This document shows positions 51,557-60,983 of a stretch of DNA of 64,000 nt, piece after piece (the first letter of the stretch is position 1; every line of letters starts with the position of its first letter). Under the pieces are notes generated by a model. That model made no database searches and was not told the DNA's origin. It worked only from the letters and a program-made list of their open reading frames with translations. The stretch spans positions 62,001 to 126,000 of the forward strand of contig NZ_AXAL01000007.1 in the NCBI RefSeq assembly GCF_000472785.1, read 5' to 3'. The translations under genes and the position numbers were made by a program. The DNA comes from Mesorhizobium loti CJ3sym. GTDB taxonomy: Bacteria > Pseudomonadota > Alphaproteobacteria > Rhizobiales > Rhizobiaceae.

Positions 51557-51898
51557 TATCAGGCCCTGTCAGCCAGGCGGGCGGTTGGTGTGGGGCACGC
51601 AATGGCAGTGCGGAGCCGAGCAGATGCGAGCACGTCGGCGAGGCATGAGCTGTCCGAATGCCTGTCGCTCCGCGTTTGCTGGCAGAGCAAAATCCGCGAC
51701 ACCAAGCGGTATCCAATTCTTTTCCAGATCTTGAATTTTGAGGCGCCCGTTTACGATACTGAGCGACACATGTTGTTTCAACCATTGATTGGTATACATT
51801 TATTCCAAGCAACCCAAGGACGACTGATGCGCATCCCGGGATTCGATTGATCAGCGCAGGATTTCGCCCTCCGGCAGACGACCTCCATAGGTTTCGCG
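51557..51898. other. AT-richer region upstream of the GNAT-like gene
   Basis: About 340 bases without a convincing gene. The part 51690-51810 is markedly AT-rich (TTTTCCAGATCTTGAATTTTG and GTATACATTTATTCC) and contains short inverted motifs (GTTGTTTCAAC, ACCATTGATTGGT), suitable for a regulated promoter. A minus-strand 76-codon frame (51569-51799, MYTNQWLKQHVSLSIV...) has no ribosome-binding site. Confidence 0.4.
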
Positions 51899-53074
51899 AT
51901 GCAACTTGTTTCCAAAATTAGCGGTGTGGAGAAGGTGTTTGCGCCGGCTGTGCTGGGCTCCCAGCATGGCTTGGTTCGGCCGCTTGCTGCCGGAGAACTC
52001 GAGCGCGTCGCAGCACTCTTCCTGACGAAGTTTCGGCGGCGGCGGCGCCACCTCCTCGATCGCGCGATCGCGGAGACGGCTGAGTATATGAGAAGGATCT
52101 ATCTTGATCCTGCCGGCGGTGCGAGCAACGCTCTTGTCCAGATCACTCCGCAGGGTGACCTGGGTGGCTTCCTCGGCGTCCTGAAAGCCCGCTATGAGCT
52201 CAACGGAGCGGGATTGGACGCGGCGATTATCGGGCCGCTTATGTCCGACCCCGGCACCGATCATGGCTCGGCCGGACCGCAATTGCTGCGTGCCGTGCAT
52301 CAAGGCGAATTCGATCTGCAACTGACGGATTCAGCCAACCGGGTATCCCTGGCGTTTGCGCGCCCGATGAAATACCAGCTCCTGCCGGCACATTGTCTGG
52401 GATGGACCCGCATTTTCCGCCCGGCCGCGGTGGCTTCCGCCGCAGTGCGCGATAAATGGCCGGCCCTGTCTCGCTTCGTATTCGATCCTTGCGCCAGGGC
52501 ATTCGATCCTCTTACGAGAAAAAGGTTCGAGCCGCCCCCCCAGCATTCCTCGTCACACCGGGTCCATCGCGAGCCGATGGATGCCGCGCAATTTGCGGCG
52601 CGGTTGCCAACCGTCGTGTCCGATTACGCGCTTCGGCCTAATTGGCAGGAAGGCGAACTGCCACGGCTGCTCGCGCTGGCGGCCGAGAAGAGAGCGGATG
52701 GGCCGCTTCATTTCGGCGGGACCTACGACGAAGCTGGTAAAATTCTCGGTTGCTACGCTTTCTACGGTCAAGCCGGCGGCATCGCCAACCTGTTGCAAAT
52801 CCAAGCCTTCGGATCTCACTGGGGCGCAACGCTGGATGCCCTGATGACGGACGCGTGGAATATGGGCTGCGCAGGCATCATCGGACAGACGCAGATCAGG
52901 CTCATGCCGCAACTCTTCAGCTACAAGAATGTCTTCTTCCGCTATGCCGGGGGAACGATGGTGCGCTCGCGTATTCCCGAGGTTACGGAAGCGGTGCGTT
53001 CGGGCGACATCCTCATCGGCGGGTTGATGGGCGACCGCTGGACCCGCCTCAGTTCCGATGATTTCGGCCGCTGA
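51899..53074 (+). CDS. Hypothetical protein, GNAT-like tandem domain
   Basis: A 391-residue protein not recognised as a named family. The C-terminal half (TYDEAGKILGCYAFYGQAGGIANLLQIQAFGSHWGATLDALMTDAWNMGCAGIIGQTQ... FRYAGGTMVRS) looks like an acetyltransferase-type beta-alpha core with a central strand and a late helix; the N-terminal half (LVRPLAAGELERVAALFLTKFRRR... ALVQITPQGDLGGFLGVL) repeats a similar layout, suggesting two GNAT-like domains. The start ATG at 51899 has a weak AGG upstream. Codon use is somewhat less typical. It may modify a surface polysaccharide or peptide; this is a guess. Confidence 0.6.
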   Translation: MQLVSKISGVEKVFAPAVLGSQHGLVRPLAAGELERVAALFLTKFRRRRRHLLDRAIAETAEYMRRIYLDPAGGASNALVQITPQGDLGGFLGVLKARYELNGAGLDAAIIGPLMSDPGTDHGSAGPQLLRAVHQGEFDLQLTDSANRVSLAFARPMKYQLLPAHCLGWTRIFRPAAVASAAVRDKWPALSRFVFDPCARAFDPLTRKRFEPPPQHSSSHRVHREPMDAAQFAARLPTVVSDYALRPNWQEGELPRLLALAAEKRADGPLHFGGTYDEAGKILGCYAFYGQAGGIANLLQIQAFGSHWGATLDALMTDAWNMGCAGIIGQTQIRLMPQLFSYKNVFFRYAGGTMVRSRIPEVTEAVRSGDILIGGLMGDRWTRLSSDDFGR

Positions 53075-53222
53075 TCGCCTTCAATGATCTGATCTGACCG
53101 AACAAGGGCCAAGCGTATCGCATAGCCCTTGGTCTTTTCATTGCGCGCGTCATGTTCTATGTGTGCCGACCGGCGCGGGGGCGCGTCTTGTCAATCACAA
53201 AAGCATCCGGTACGCCCCGCCC

Positions 53223-54596
53223 ATGACAGTTACCGTTCGTTTCGCCCCATCACCGACAGGCCGCATCCATATCGGCAATGCGCGCACAGCTCTGTTCAAC
53301 TGGCTGTTTGCCCTGAATAACAAGGGCCGCTTTATCCAGCGTTTCGACGACACCGACATCGCCCGCTCGAAGCAGGAATTCGCCGACGCCATCCTCTATG
53401 ACCTGCATTGGCTGGGCATTTTTCCGGACGCCACCGAATATCAGTCGCGGCGCTTCGAGATCTATGACGCGGCGGTCGAGCGGCTGAAGACGGCGGGTGT
53501 GCTCTATGCCTGCTACGAAACACCGGAAGAACTTGATCTCCGGCGAAAAGTGCGCCGCACGCGCGGCCTGCCGCCGGTCTATGGCCGCGAGGCGTTGGCG
53601 CTGACGCGAGAGCAGGTGGCCGAGTATCAGGCCGATGGCCGCCGGCCGCACTGGCGCTTTTTGCTTCCCAATTTCACTGGGGATGCGCTGCAGCCGGAGC
53701 GCACCGAAATCCACTGGAACGATCTGGTGCGCGGCGAGGAAACTGTCGATCTGGCCTCGCTGTCCGACCCGGTCCTGGTGCGCGAGGACGGCACCTATCT
53801 CTACACGCTGCCTTCCGTCGTCGACGACATCGAGATGGGTGTCAGCCATGTCATTCGCGGCGACGACCATGTCACCAACACCGGCGTGCAGATCGCCCTG
53901 TTCAAGGCGCTGGGCGCCGAGCTGCCAGTCTTCGGTCACCACAATCTTTTGACCACCGTCTCGGGCGAGGGGCTGTCGAAGCGCACCGGCGCGCTCTCGA
54001 TCGAAAGCCTGCGCGAGGACGGCATCGAGCCCATGGCCGTCGCGTCGCTGGCCGTGCTGGTCGGCACTTCGGAAAATGTCGCGGCCGCGCATGATTTGGG
54101 CGAACTCGCCGGCCATTTCGACCCGGCCGCAACTTCGAAATCGTCGGCCAAGTTCGATCCGGACGAGCTTTTCGTGCTCAACCGCGTGCTCCTGCATCAT
54201 ATGCCGTTCGACGAGGCGCGAGACAGGCTGATGGTGCTTGGCATCTCCGGCGAACAGGCCGAGCCGTTCTGGCTGGCGGTGCGCGGCAACCTCGACCGAC
54301 TTGCCGATGCAGTGGGCTGGTGGCGCATCCTGCGCGAGGGGTCACAGGACAGGCCGGAGTTCTCCGACGATGATCGTGAGTTCCTCGGAAAGGCGTTCGA
54401 TCTGCTGCCGGAGGAGCCCTGGAATGGCACCGTCTGGAAGGACTGGACCGGCAAGATCAGGGAAGCGACCGGCCGCAAGGGCAAGGGGCTGTTCATGCCG
54501 CTGAGGCTTGCCCTTACTGGACTGCCTTCGGGGCCGGAGCTTGCAGATTTATTGCCGCTGATGGGTCGGGAAGGAACGTTGGCCCGACGACCCTGA
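53223..54596 (+). CDS. gltX: Glutamyl-tRNA synthetase
   Basis: A 457-residue class I tRNA synthetase. HIGH motif is [14 protein letters not shown] near residues 8-20; the KMSKS motif is [12 protein letters not shown], with the lysine of KLSKR-type. The anticodon-binding C-terminal domain ([21 protein letters not shown]) is present. Rhizobia often have two such genes; this one has the shorter length. Start ATG at 53223 ([13 protein letters not shown]). Its last 83 bases overlap the 3' end of the DUF2865 gene on the other strand (54514-54596). Confidence 0.95.
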   Translation: MTVTVRFAPSPTGRIHIGNARTALFNWLFALNNKGRFIQRFDDTDIARSKQEFADAILYDLHWLGIFPDATEYQSRRFEIYDAAVERLKTAGVLYACYETPEELDLRRKVRRTRGLPPVYGREALALTREQVAEYQADGRRPHWRFLLPNFTGDALQPERTEIHWNDLVRGEETVDLASLSDPVLVREDGTYLYTLPSVVDDIEMGVSHVIRGDDHVTNTGVQIALFKALGAELPVFGHHNLLTTVSGEGLSKRTGALSIESLREDGIEPMAVASLAVLVGTSENVAAAHDLGELAGHFDPAATSKSSAKFDPDELFVLNRVLLHHMPFDEARDRLMVLGISGEQAEPFWLAVRGNLDRLADAVGWWRILREGSQDRPEFSDDDREFLGKAFDLLPEEPWNGTVWKDWTGKIREATGRKGKGLFMPLRLALTGLPSGPELADLLPLMGREGTLARRP

Positions 54597-55719
54597 CCTT
54601 GCGCTGTTCCGGCGGCAAGGCGGACACGGGCGACGTGACCGGCTTGGCGGAAAGCCGCTTGATAGCCTCGCGGTCGAGCCCGCCTTCCATGTTGGCCAGG
54701 GTTTCCGGGTCCGCGCCAGGATCGGGCTTCGAGGCCGGCACGCGAATGAGTGGCGCTGCCTCGGTTTCGGGCTGTGACTGCGCCGGATTTGGCGGGTTGC
54801 CGCCAATGATCTGGAAATTCTGTGTGGCGGCGTTGCAGCCGCAGGCCGGCGGTCGCGGCATGTTGGACTGCTTGTAGAGATAGGCGGTCGGCAATTCGCT
54901 GTAGGGCCTGCCGGTGACGGACGACGTCATCGATGCCGAATCGTCGTCCATGCCGCGCGAATAGAAGACCTGCATCTCAGTGCCGGGGCAGCTCGATTCG
55001 CAATTCTTCTGGTCGCGTTCGAAGTCGCTGACCGAGGCGGCGTTCGACATGGGGAAGAAATAGCCGTCGCAGGTGCGCACGCAGCTGGTGTGGAACTCGC
55101 CGCCAGTGCTCGGAAAGTCCGGAATGCCGGGCTGGTTCAGGACGCGGCGGACATTGCGTTCCTCGCCGGGGTCATCTGGCTGGTCAGGCGTGTCGCTCTG
55201 CTGGCTGTTGCCACCGAAAAGCTGGTCGAACAGGTTTGTGCTGCCATCGTCTCCGCGGTCTGCTTCCTCCTGCGGTGCGTGGCGCCGCGCAACCGTGTCG
55301 TCACGGCAGCCATTGGCGTCCAGCGCGGCCAGGATGCGGCCACGGTCGCGTCGCGAGCCGCCGCCGGCGATCTGGGCGCGCTTGGCCTGGAGACTGTCGA
55401 GATTGGCGTTCATGCGGTCCAGGGTGGCGTTGAGCCCGGCGCATTGATTGATGTTGCGCGAAAACAGCGAAAACCCGCAACCGGAGCTATTCGCCTGGCC
55501 GCGCGCCTTCGAGATCTGTTCGCGTTGCCGGTCGATCGCGGCGTCGTATTTCCGGATCATTGCCGGACCACCGCCACCGCCGCGTGAAGCTGCGGTAAGA
55601 TCTGCCTCCAACTGGCTGCAGGCCCTCGAGGCGGCCTGTGGTTCAATGATGGTGGCGCCGGACAGCAGCAGGCCAAGCAGCATGGCAGCATGCGCCCGCT
55701 TCAACCCTCCGCTTGTCAT
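54514..55719 (-). CDS. DUF2865 secreted protein
   Basis: A 401-residue protein of the rhizobial DUF2865 family. Signal peptide ([28 protein letters not shown]), N-terminal helical Cys-containing part, then the conserved [53 protein letters not shown] core with four Cys, and a Pro-rich tail ending [21 protein letters not shown]. The ATG at 55719 with GAGG just upstream is preferred over a TTG at 55752. It overlaps gltX by 83 bases and lies downstream of omp25. Its function is unknown; the Cys-rich core suggests a disulfide-bonded periplasmic protein. Confidence 0.88.
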   Translation of the reverse strand: MTSGGLKRAHAAMLLGLLLSGATIIEPQAASRACSQLEADLTAASRGGGGGPAMIRKYDAAIDRQREQISKARGQANSSGCGFSLFSRNINQCAGLNATLDRMNANLDSLQAKRAQIAGGGSRRDRGRILAALDANGCRDDTVARRHAPQEEADRGDDGSTNLFDQLFGGNSQQSDTPDQPDDPGEERNVRRVLNQPGIPDFPSTGGEFHTSCVRTCDGYFFPMSNAASVSDFERDQKNCESSCPGTEMQVFYSRGMDDDSASMTSSVTGRPYSELPTAYLYKQSNMPRPPACGCNAATQNFQIIGGNPPNPAQSQPETEAAPLIRVPASKPDPGADPETLANMEGGLDREAIKRLSAKPVTSPVSALPPEQRKVRVVGPTFLPDPSAAINLQAPAPKAVQ

Positions 55720-55803
55720 CCGCCTCAAATCCCGCTTGCCTGTGGTCGCCAAGCTACCCCGTACGCGGTTAATCGTCTATTTCGGATGCGGTCCGGTTGG
55801 TTG

Positions 55804-56484
55804 TCAGAACTTGTAGTTCATGCCGATCTTGACCGTATTGAACGTGTTGTCGAAGGTGGTGCTGGAGTTGGCGCTGTAGTCGATGGTCTGGTCGCGCAGG
55901 TCGACATACTGATATTCGACCTTTGCCGACCATTGGTCGGTGATCGCTTGCTCCAGTCCGGCGCCAATGGTCCAGCCGACCTTGGTGTTCGTCTCGGAAA
56001 AGCTGTTGGCGGGACCGTCGAGATACTGGTTTTCGACGCTTCCGTAAGCGAGGCCACCGGTTCCATAGATCAAGGTACGATCGAACGCGTAGCCAGCCCT
56101 GGCGCGCAGCGTTCCAAACCAGTCCACCTTGGTATCGTAGCTATCGCCCAGGCCGGAGGTGATCTCGTCGGAGTGCCCCTTGATGTCGGCTCCGGAAAAA
56201 TCGGCTTCGACGCCGAGAACAACCGAGTTGATCTGATAGTTGTAGCCAACCTGAACGCCGCCCAGGAAACCGTCGGTATCGTAATCCTGCGACCCCCTGA
56301 TTGTTGGGGTGTTCGGCAAACTGTAAGCCGCGTCGGTCTTTCCGAAACCATAGCCAATTTGCCCGCCGACATAGACGCCGGACCAGTCGTGGACGGCTGC
56401 GGGCTCGGCACTGATGGCGTCCGCGGCCAGAGCTTGTCCGCTGATCAGGGACAGCAATGCGGATGCTAGCAACAGGCCCTTCAT
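55804..56484 (-). CDS. Omp25/RopB-type outer-membrane beta-barrel protein
   Basis: A 226-residue outer-membrane protein. Signal peptide MKGLLLASALLSLISGQALA; then an eight-stranded barrel pattern (WSGVYVGGQIGYGFGK, GFLGGVQVGYNYQINSVVLGVEADF, LRARAGYAFDRTLIYGTGGLAYG, QWSAKVEYQYVDL) ending in the C-terminal Phe motif IGMNYKF required for barrel assembly. GAGGAC lies 5 bases before the ATG. It precedes DUF2865 by 85 bases on the same strand. Omp25-like proteins are abundant rhizobial surface porins involved in envelope stability. Confidence 0.93.
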   Translation of the reverse strand: MKGLLLASALLSLISGQALAADAISAEPAAVHDWSGVYVGGQIGYGFGKTDAAYSLPNTPTIRGSQDYDTDGFLGGVQVGYNYQINSVVLGVEADFSGADIKGHSDEITSGLGDSYDTKVDWFGTLRARAGYAFDRTLIYGTGGLAYGSVENQYLDGPANSFSETNTKVGWTIGAGLEQAITDQWSAKVEYQYVDLRDQTIDYSANSSTTFDNTFNTVKIGMNYKF

Positions 56485-56605
56485 GACGTCCTCGCCGTCA
56501 AATCAGATAGGCAACCATATCAGATCGGCCTTCCCTGTGAAATCCGCTTCCGCCAGCACCGAATTTCCGCAATCGCAAGTTGCCGGACCGCAACACCCGA
56601 TTTTT

Positions 56606-56645
56606 GAAACGAGGCGGTTGCCGGCAAGCCGGCTGGAGCCGTTTC
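56606..56645 (-). terminator. Hairpin immediately after the malic-enzyme gene
   Basis: On the minus strand the stem starts at the stop codon: GAAACGGC pairs with GCCTCGTTTC (one bulged base), with an inner perfect GCCGGC-TT-GCCGGC hairpin. No T-run follows, so this may be a transcript-end structure rather than a true intrinsic terminator. Confidence 0.45.
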
Positions 56646-58968
56646 AGCTGAGATTGACGACCGCCTGCGCCTTGTGCGCGGCCTCGACCACCGCCAGCGC
56701 CGTCATGTTGACTACGCCGCGAGACGTGACCGAAGGCGTCAGTATGTGCGCCGGCATATCCGTGCCGAGCAGGATCGGCCCGACATGCAGCGCGTCCATC
56801 ATGGTTCTAAGCGCGGTCAAGGTGATGTTGGCCGAGTCCAGATTGGGGAAAACCAGCAGATTGGCTTCGCCCTTCAGCCTGGAGTGGGGATAGACGCGCT
56901 GGCGCAGATGCTCGGACAGAGCGGTATCGGCATGCATTTCGCCATCGCATTCGAGCTCCGGCGCGATGCGCGCCAGGATCGCCGCCGCCTGCCGCATCTT
57001 CAGCGCGCTTGGCGAGTCGCGCGAGCCGAAATCCGAATGCGACAGAAGCGCCGCCTTCGGTTCAATGCCGAAGCGCTGGATCTCCTCGGCCGCCAGCACG
57101 GTCATCTCGGCGATCTCCTCAGCCGTTGGGTCGACCGAGACGTGGGTATCGGTGAGGAAGATGATGCCACGCTGCGAGATCAGCATCGACAGTGTCGACA
57201 GGTCATGGTCCTTGATGCCTTCGCGAGGGCCAATGATCAGGGTCACATTGCGCAGATGCCGCTCGAAACGCCCTTCGAGGCCGCAGATCATGGCGTCGGC
57301 ATCGCCACGCTTCAGCGCCAGAGCGGCGATCACCGTGTTGTCGGTGCGCACCATGGTGCGCGCCGCCTCCGTCGTCACGCCGCGCCGGCCGGCGAGCTCG
57401 ATCAGCAGGTCGACATAGTGGCGGTAGCGCGGATCGTCCTCAGGGTTGATCAGGCCGAAATCGACGCCCGGCTTGATGCGCAGGCCGTAGCGCTTCAGCC
57501 TGACTTCGATGACGTGCGGACGGCCGATCAGGATCGGTTCGGCGATGCCTTCCTCGAGCACCACCTGGGCGGCGCGCAGCACGCGCTCATCCTCGCCATC
57601 GGCGTAGATGACGCGCTTGGCGCTCGATGCCTTGGCGGACGAGAACACCGGCTTCATCACCAGACCGGAACGGAAGACGAAGCGGTTGAGCTTGTCGACG
57701 TAGGCGGCGAAATCGGTGATCGGCCGTGTCGCCACACCAGTGTCGCAGGCTGCCTTGGCGACGGCCGGCGCGATGCGCAGGATGAGCCTGGGATCGAAGG
57801 GCGAGGGGATCAGGAATTCGGGTCCGAAGATCGGCGTCTCGCCCGAATAGGCGCGTGCGGCGACGTCCGAAGGCTCTTCGCGGGCAAGGGCTGCGATGGC
57901 CCGCACGGCCGCCATCTTCATCTCTTCGTTGATGGCACTGGCGCCGCAGTCGAGCGCGCCGCGGAAGATGTAGGGAAAGCACAGGACGTTGTTGACCTGA
58001 TTGGGAAAATCGGAGCGGCCCGTGCAGATCATGGCATCGGGGCGGGCGGCGCGCGCCTCTTCCGGCATGATCTCCGGATTGGGGTTGGCCAGCGCCAGGA
58101 TCAACGGTTTTGGCGCCATGTGCTGGAGCAGTTCAGGCTTCAGCACGCCGGCTGCCGAGAGGCCGAGGAAGACGTCGGCGCCCGGAATGACATCGGCCAG
58201 CGTGCGCGCCTCCGTGTCTTTTACATAGGGATCTTTCCAGCGGTCCATCTCTTCGACGCGGCCTTTGTAGGCGACGCCGAAACGGTCGGTGACCCAGATG
58301 TTTTCAACCCGCACGCCGAGCGAGACCAAAAGATTGAGGCAGGCAAGGGCAGCCGCACCCGCGCCCGATGTGACGACCTTGATGTCCGATATGGTCTTGC
58401 CGGCGAATTCCAGACCGTTGAGCACGGCGGCGGCGACGATGATGGCGGTGCCATGCTGGTCGTCGTGGAACACCGGTATCTTCATGCGCGCCTTGAGCTG
58501 TTCCTCGACCTCGAAGCATTCAGGTGCCTTGATGTCCTCGAGGTTGATGCCGCCGAAGGTCGGCTCCAGCGCCGAGATCGTCTCGACCATGCGCTCGATC
58601 CCAGGGGCGTCGATCTCGATGTCGAAGACGTCGATGCCGGCGAATTTCTTGAAAAGGACGGCCTTCCCTTCCATCACCGGCTTAGAGGCCAGCGGGCCGA
58701 TATTGCCGAGGCCGAGCACGGCCGATCCGTTGGAGACGACCCCAACCAGATTGGCGCGCGCCGTATAGTCGGCGGCGGTTGCTGGATCGTCGCGGATTTC
58801 CAGGCAAGGCGCGGCGACGCCCGGCGAATAGGCAAGCGCCAGGTCGCGCTGGTTGCCAAGCGGCTTGGTTGCCTGGATTTCGAGCTTTCCCGGCCTCGGA
58901 TACTTGTGGAAGTAGAGCGCGGCTTCATCGAGGTCCGAACGTGCCGTTTTCTTGTTCTCGCCTTCCAT
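56644..58968 (-). CDS. maeB: NADP-dependent malic enzyme with C-terminal phosphotransacetylase-like domain
   Basis: A 774-residue two-domain enzyme decarboxylating malate to pyruvate. N-terminal malic enzyme ([75 protein letters not shown](P)-binding loop, ALANPNPEI) and C-terminal phosphotransacetylase-like domain (about residues 430-774) which regulates activity in the family and usually lacks transferase activity. GAGGAG lies 8 bases before the ATG. In rhizobia such enzymes (Dme/Tme) feed symbiotic dicarboxylate metabolism; whether NAD or NADP is used is not visible. Confidence 0.95.
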   Translation of the reverse strand: MEGENKKTARSDLDEAALYFHKYPRPGKLEIQATKPLGNQRDLALAYSPGVAAPCLEIRDDPATAADYTARANLVGVVSNGSAVLGLGNIGPLASKPVMEGKAVLFKKFAGIDVFDIEIDAPGIERMVETISALEPTFGGINLEDIKAPECFEVEEQLKARMKIPVFHDDQHGTAIIVAAAVLNGLEFAGKTISDIKVVTSGAGAAALACLNLLVSLGVRVENIWVTDRFGVAYKGRVEEMDRWKDPYVKDTEARTLADVIPGADVFLGLSAAGVLKPELLQHMAPKPLILALANPNPEIMPEEARAARPDAMICTGRSDFPNQVNNVLCFPYIFRGALDCGASAINEEMKMAAVRAIAALAREEPSDVAARAYSGETPIFGPEFLIPSPFDPRLILRIAPAVAKAACDTGVATRPITDFAAYVDKLNRFVFRSGLVMKPVFSSAKASSAKRVIYADGEDERVLRAAQVVLEEGIAEPILIGRPHVIEVRLKRYGLRIKPGVDFGLINPEDDPRYRHYVDLLIELAGRRGVTTEAARTMVRTDNTVIAALALKRGDADAMICGLEGRFERHLRNVTLIIGPREGIKDHDLSTLSMLISQRGIIFLTDTHVSVDPTAEEIAEMTVLAAEEIQRFGIEPKAALLSHSDFGSRDSPSALKMRQAAAILARIAPELECDGEMHADTALSEHLRQRVYPHSRLKGEANLLVFPNLDSANITLTALRTMMDALHVGPILLGTDMPAHILTPSVTSRGVVNMTALAVVEAAHKAQAVVNLS

Positions 58969-59041
58969 GCGGCCGCTCCTCGAAATCTGCCCCAAGATTC
59001 CTTTTAGCACGCACCCCAGTTTTTTCACGATGCTAAATGAC

Positions 59042-59067
59042 GCGCCGGCGGCTTTACCTGCCGGCGC
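59042..59067 (-). terminator. Hairpin downstream of the SDR gene
   Basis: An 8-bp perfect stem GCGCCGGC / GCCGGCGC with 10-base loop GGCTTTACCT, about 76 bases beyond the SDR stop on the minus strand and followed by GTCATTTAGC. It is a weak candidate terminator for the SDR transcript or a leader structure of the malic enzyme gene. Confidence 0.4.
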
Positions 59068-59143
59068 ACATAAAATCACATTCTATCAGATGCTTAAGAG
59101 AATTTGATGGCTGTTTGATCCAGCTGTTTCACCGACAAGTTGA

Positions 59144-59923
59144 TCAGAACGCACTGACGTAGAGACCGCCGTCGACCGGTATGTTCTGCCCGGTCAGATA
59201 GCCGGCATGGACCGAACAGAGAAAGGCGCAGATCTGGCCGAATTCCTCTGGCGTACCGAGCCGCTTGGCTGGCACATCGGCACTGATGCGGGTCTTGCGC
59301 GCGGCGGCCGCGGCCGGATCTTCCACAGTGCCCGCCTCATGCGGGCCACGCAGCCGGTCGGTGTCGAGCTTGCCCGGCAGAAGGCTGTTGATCGTCACAT
59401 TGCGGTCAATCACCGTTCGCGCCACGCCGGCGAGGAACGAGGTCAGTCCGGCGCGCGCACCCGACGACAGGTCGAGGCCTGGAATGGGAACGTAGACCGA
59501 CAGCGAGGTGATGTTGACGATGCGGCCGAAGCCGCGCTTGGCCATGCCGTCGAGAACGGCCTGTACCAGCTCGATCGGCGTCACCATGTTCTGGGTGACG
59601 CCTTCAAGGATCTTGGTGCGATCCAGTTCGCGGAAATCGCGCAGCGGCGGGCCGCCATTGTTGTTGACCAGGATATCGGGTTCAGGACAGGCGGCGAGCA
59701 GCGCCTTCTGCACCTCCGGCTTTGAAACGTCGCCGACGACTTCGCTCACGGTCACGCCGTAGCGCTGGCGCAGCTCCGCTGCGGTTTTCGCGACCAGTTC
59801 GGCGTTGCGGCCGTTGACTACTATATCGCAACCGGCTTCGGCAAGCGCCATGGCGCAGCCCTTCCCAAGCCCCTTGCTCGAAGCGCAGACGATGGCTTTC
59901 TTTCCGCGGATACCGAGATCCAT
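59144..59923 (-). CDS. Short-chain dehydrogenase/reductase with atypical active site
   Basis: A 259-residue SDR protein. The cofactor fold is recognisable (KKAIVCASSKGLGKGCAMALAEAG, ILVNNNGGPPL) but the first glycine motif is altered (ASSKGLGK) and the catalytic YxxxK is replaced by SSGAR (GLDLSSGARAGLTSFL); the expected Ser occurs in VNITSLS. This matches the BKR_like_SDR_like subgroup, known to lack a perfect tetrad. It may be a non-canonical reductase or a binding protein. ATG at 59923 with AGGAGA upstream. Flanked by the malic enzyme and a divergent phosphoesterase. Confidence 0.85.
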   Translation of the reverse strand: MDLGIRGKKAIVCASSKGLGKGCAMALAEAGCDIVVNGRNAELVAKTAAELRQRYGVTVSEVVGDVSKPEVQKALLAACPEPDILVNNNGGPPLRDFRELDRTKILEGVTQNMVTPIELVQAVLDGMAKRGFGRIVNITSLSVYVPIPGLDLSSGARAGLTSFLAGVARTVIDRNVTINSLLPGKLDTDRLRGPHEAGTVEDPAAAAARKTRISADVPAKRLGTPEEFGQICAFLCSVHAGYLTGQNIPVDGGLYVSAF

Positions 59924-60042
59924 GACGATTTCTCCTGTGATTTGGCCGGCAAGCTAGTCCTTAGGCTGGACCAATCGCAACCGTCATACGGTTGTTGCAT
60001 GAATCGGGGCATAGGCTGCTGGAAAGCAAGGGTGAAATCGCG

Positions 60043-60858
60043 ATGTCAGGCCAAGAGCCCCGCACTTTCCGCAGCATGTTCATTTCCGACGTCCATCTCG
60101 GCTCGAAGGCGGCCAAGGCCGAGTTCCTGATCGATTTCCTGCGGTACCACGATGCCGACATCATCTATCTGGTCGGTGACATCGTCGATGGCTGGCGGTT
60201 GCGGCGCAGCTGGCACTGGCCGCAAAGCCACAATGACGTCGTGCAGAAATTGCTGCGCAAGGCACGCAAGGGCGCAAACATCACCTACATCGCGGGCAAT
60301 CACGACGAATTCGCGCGCCAGTTCCAGGGCGTGCATTTCGGCGGCATCGTCGTTGCCGACCGCGCCATCCATGAGACGGCCGATGGCAAGCGCATGCTCG
60401 TCGTCCATGGCGACCAGTTCGACACCGTCGTCCACAATCAGCGCTGGCTCGCCTATCTCGGCGATCATGCCTATGACGCGGCGATGATCGTCAACCGCGT
60501 GGTGACGCGGCTGCGACAGTTGCTTGGCCTGCCTTACTGGTCGTTCTCGTCCTGGGCCAAGGTCAAGGTCAAGAAGGCGGTCAACTTCATCGGCTCGTTC
60601 CAGACCGTGCTGACCGAGGAGGCCCGTCGCTCGCATGTCGATGGCGTGATCTGCGGCCATATCCACCATGCCGCGATCGAGAATTTCGATGACGTGCGCT
60701 ACATCAACACCGGCGACTGGGTGGAAAGCTGCACCGCCGTGGTCGAGCACTTCGATGGCCGGATGGAAATCCTGACCTGGGCGCAGGTGCTGCCCGAGTC
60801 GCTGGATGAACCTTTCATCCCGATGCTCATCGAAGATCGCGTGGGGCAGGCGGCCTGA
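60043..60858 (+). CDS. Calcineurin-like phosphoesterase, LpxH-like
   Basis: A 271-residue metallophosphoesterase. Metal-site motifs: FISDVHLGS, VGDIVDGWRLRR, AGNHDEF, VVHGDQFD and GHIHHAAI, with the order and spacing of LpxH (UDP-2,3-diacylglucosamine pyrophosphatase) and its larger relatives. Alphaproteobacteria normally use LpxI for this step, so its lipid A role is uncertain; homologues often act on other diphosphates. ATG at 60043. MFS permease gene lies 125 bases downstream. Confidence 0.82.
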   Translation: MSGQEPRTFRSMFISDVHLGSKAAKAEFLIDFLRYHDADIIYLVGDIVDGWRLRRSWHWPQSHNDVVQKLLRKARKGANITYIAGNHDEFARQFQGVHFGGIVVADRAIHETADGKRMLVVHGDQFDTVVHNQRWLAYLGDHAYDAAMIVNRVVTRLRQLLGLPYWSFSSWAKVKVKKAVNFIGSFQTVLTEEARRSHVDGVICGHIHHAAIENFDDVRYINTGDWVESCTAVVEHFDGRMEILTWAQVLPESLDEPFIPMLIEDRVGQAA

Positions 60859-60983
60859 CGCGAACGTCGCGACGACTTTAAGCGTTGATCGATTGGTCCA
60901 GCCGGTTTCGTCCAGTTTTCCGCCATGTTAAGGGATCGATCACCGTCGCTGGCCATTCATGCGCGGCGTAATTGGATCGATTC

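Noticed and set aside
51569-51799. Minus-strand 76-codon frame MYTNQWLKQHVSLSIV...
   Set aside because: The first 40 residues look protein-like but there is no ribosome-binding site and the rest is Arg/Pro-rich; the region is better explained as AT-rich promoter DNA.
56674-59007. 777-codon plus-strand frame antisense to malic enzyme
   Set aside because: Shadow of the malic enzyme gene; composition (Arg, His, Asp runs) is typical of a complementary-strand frame.
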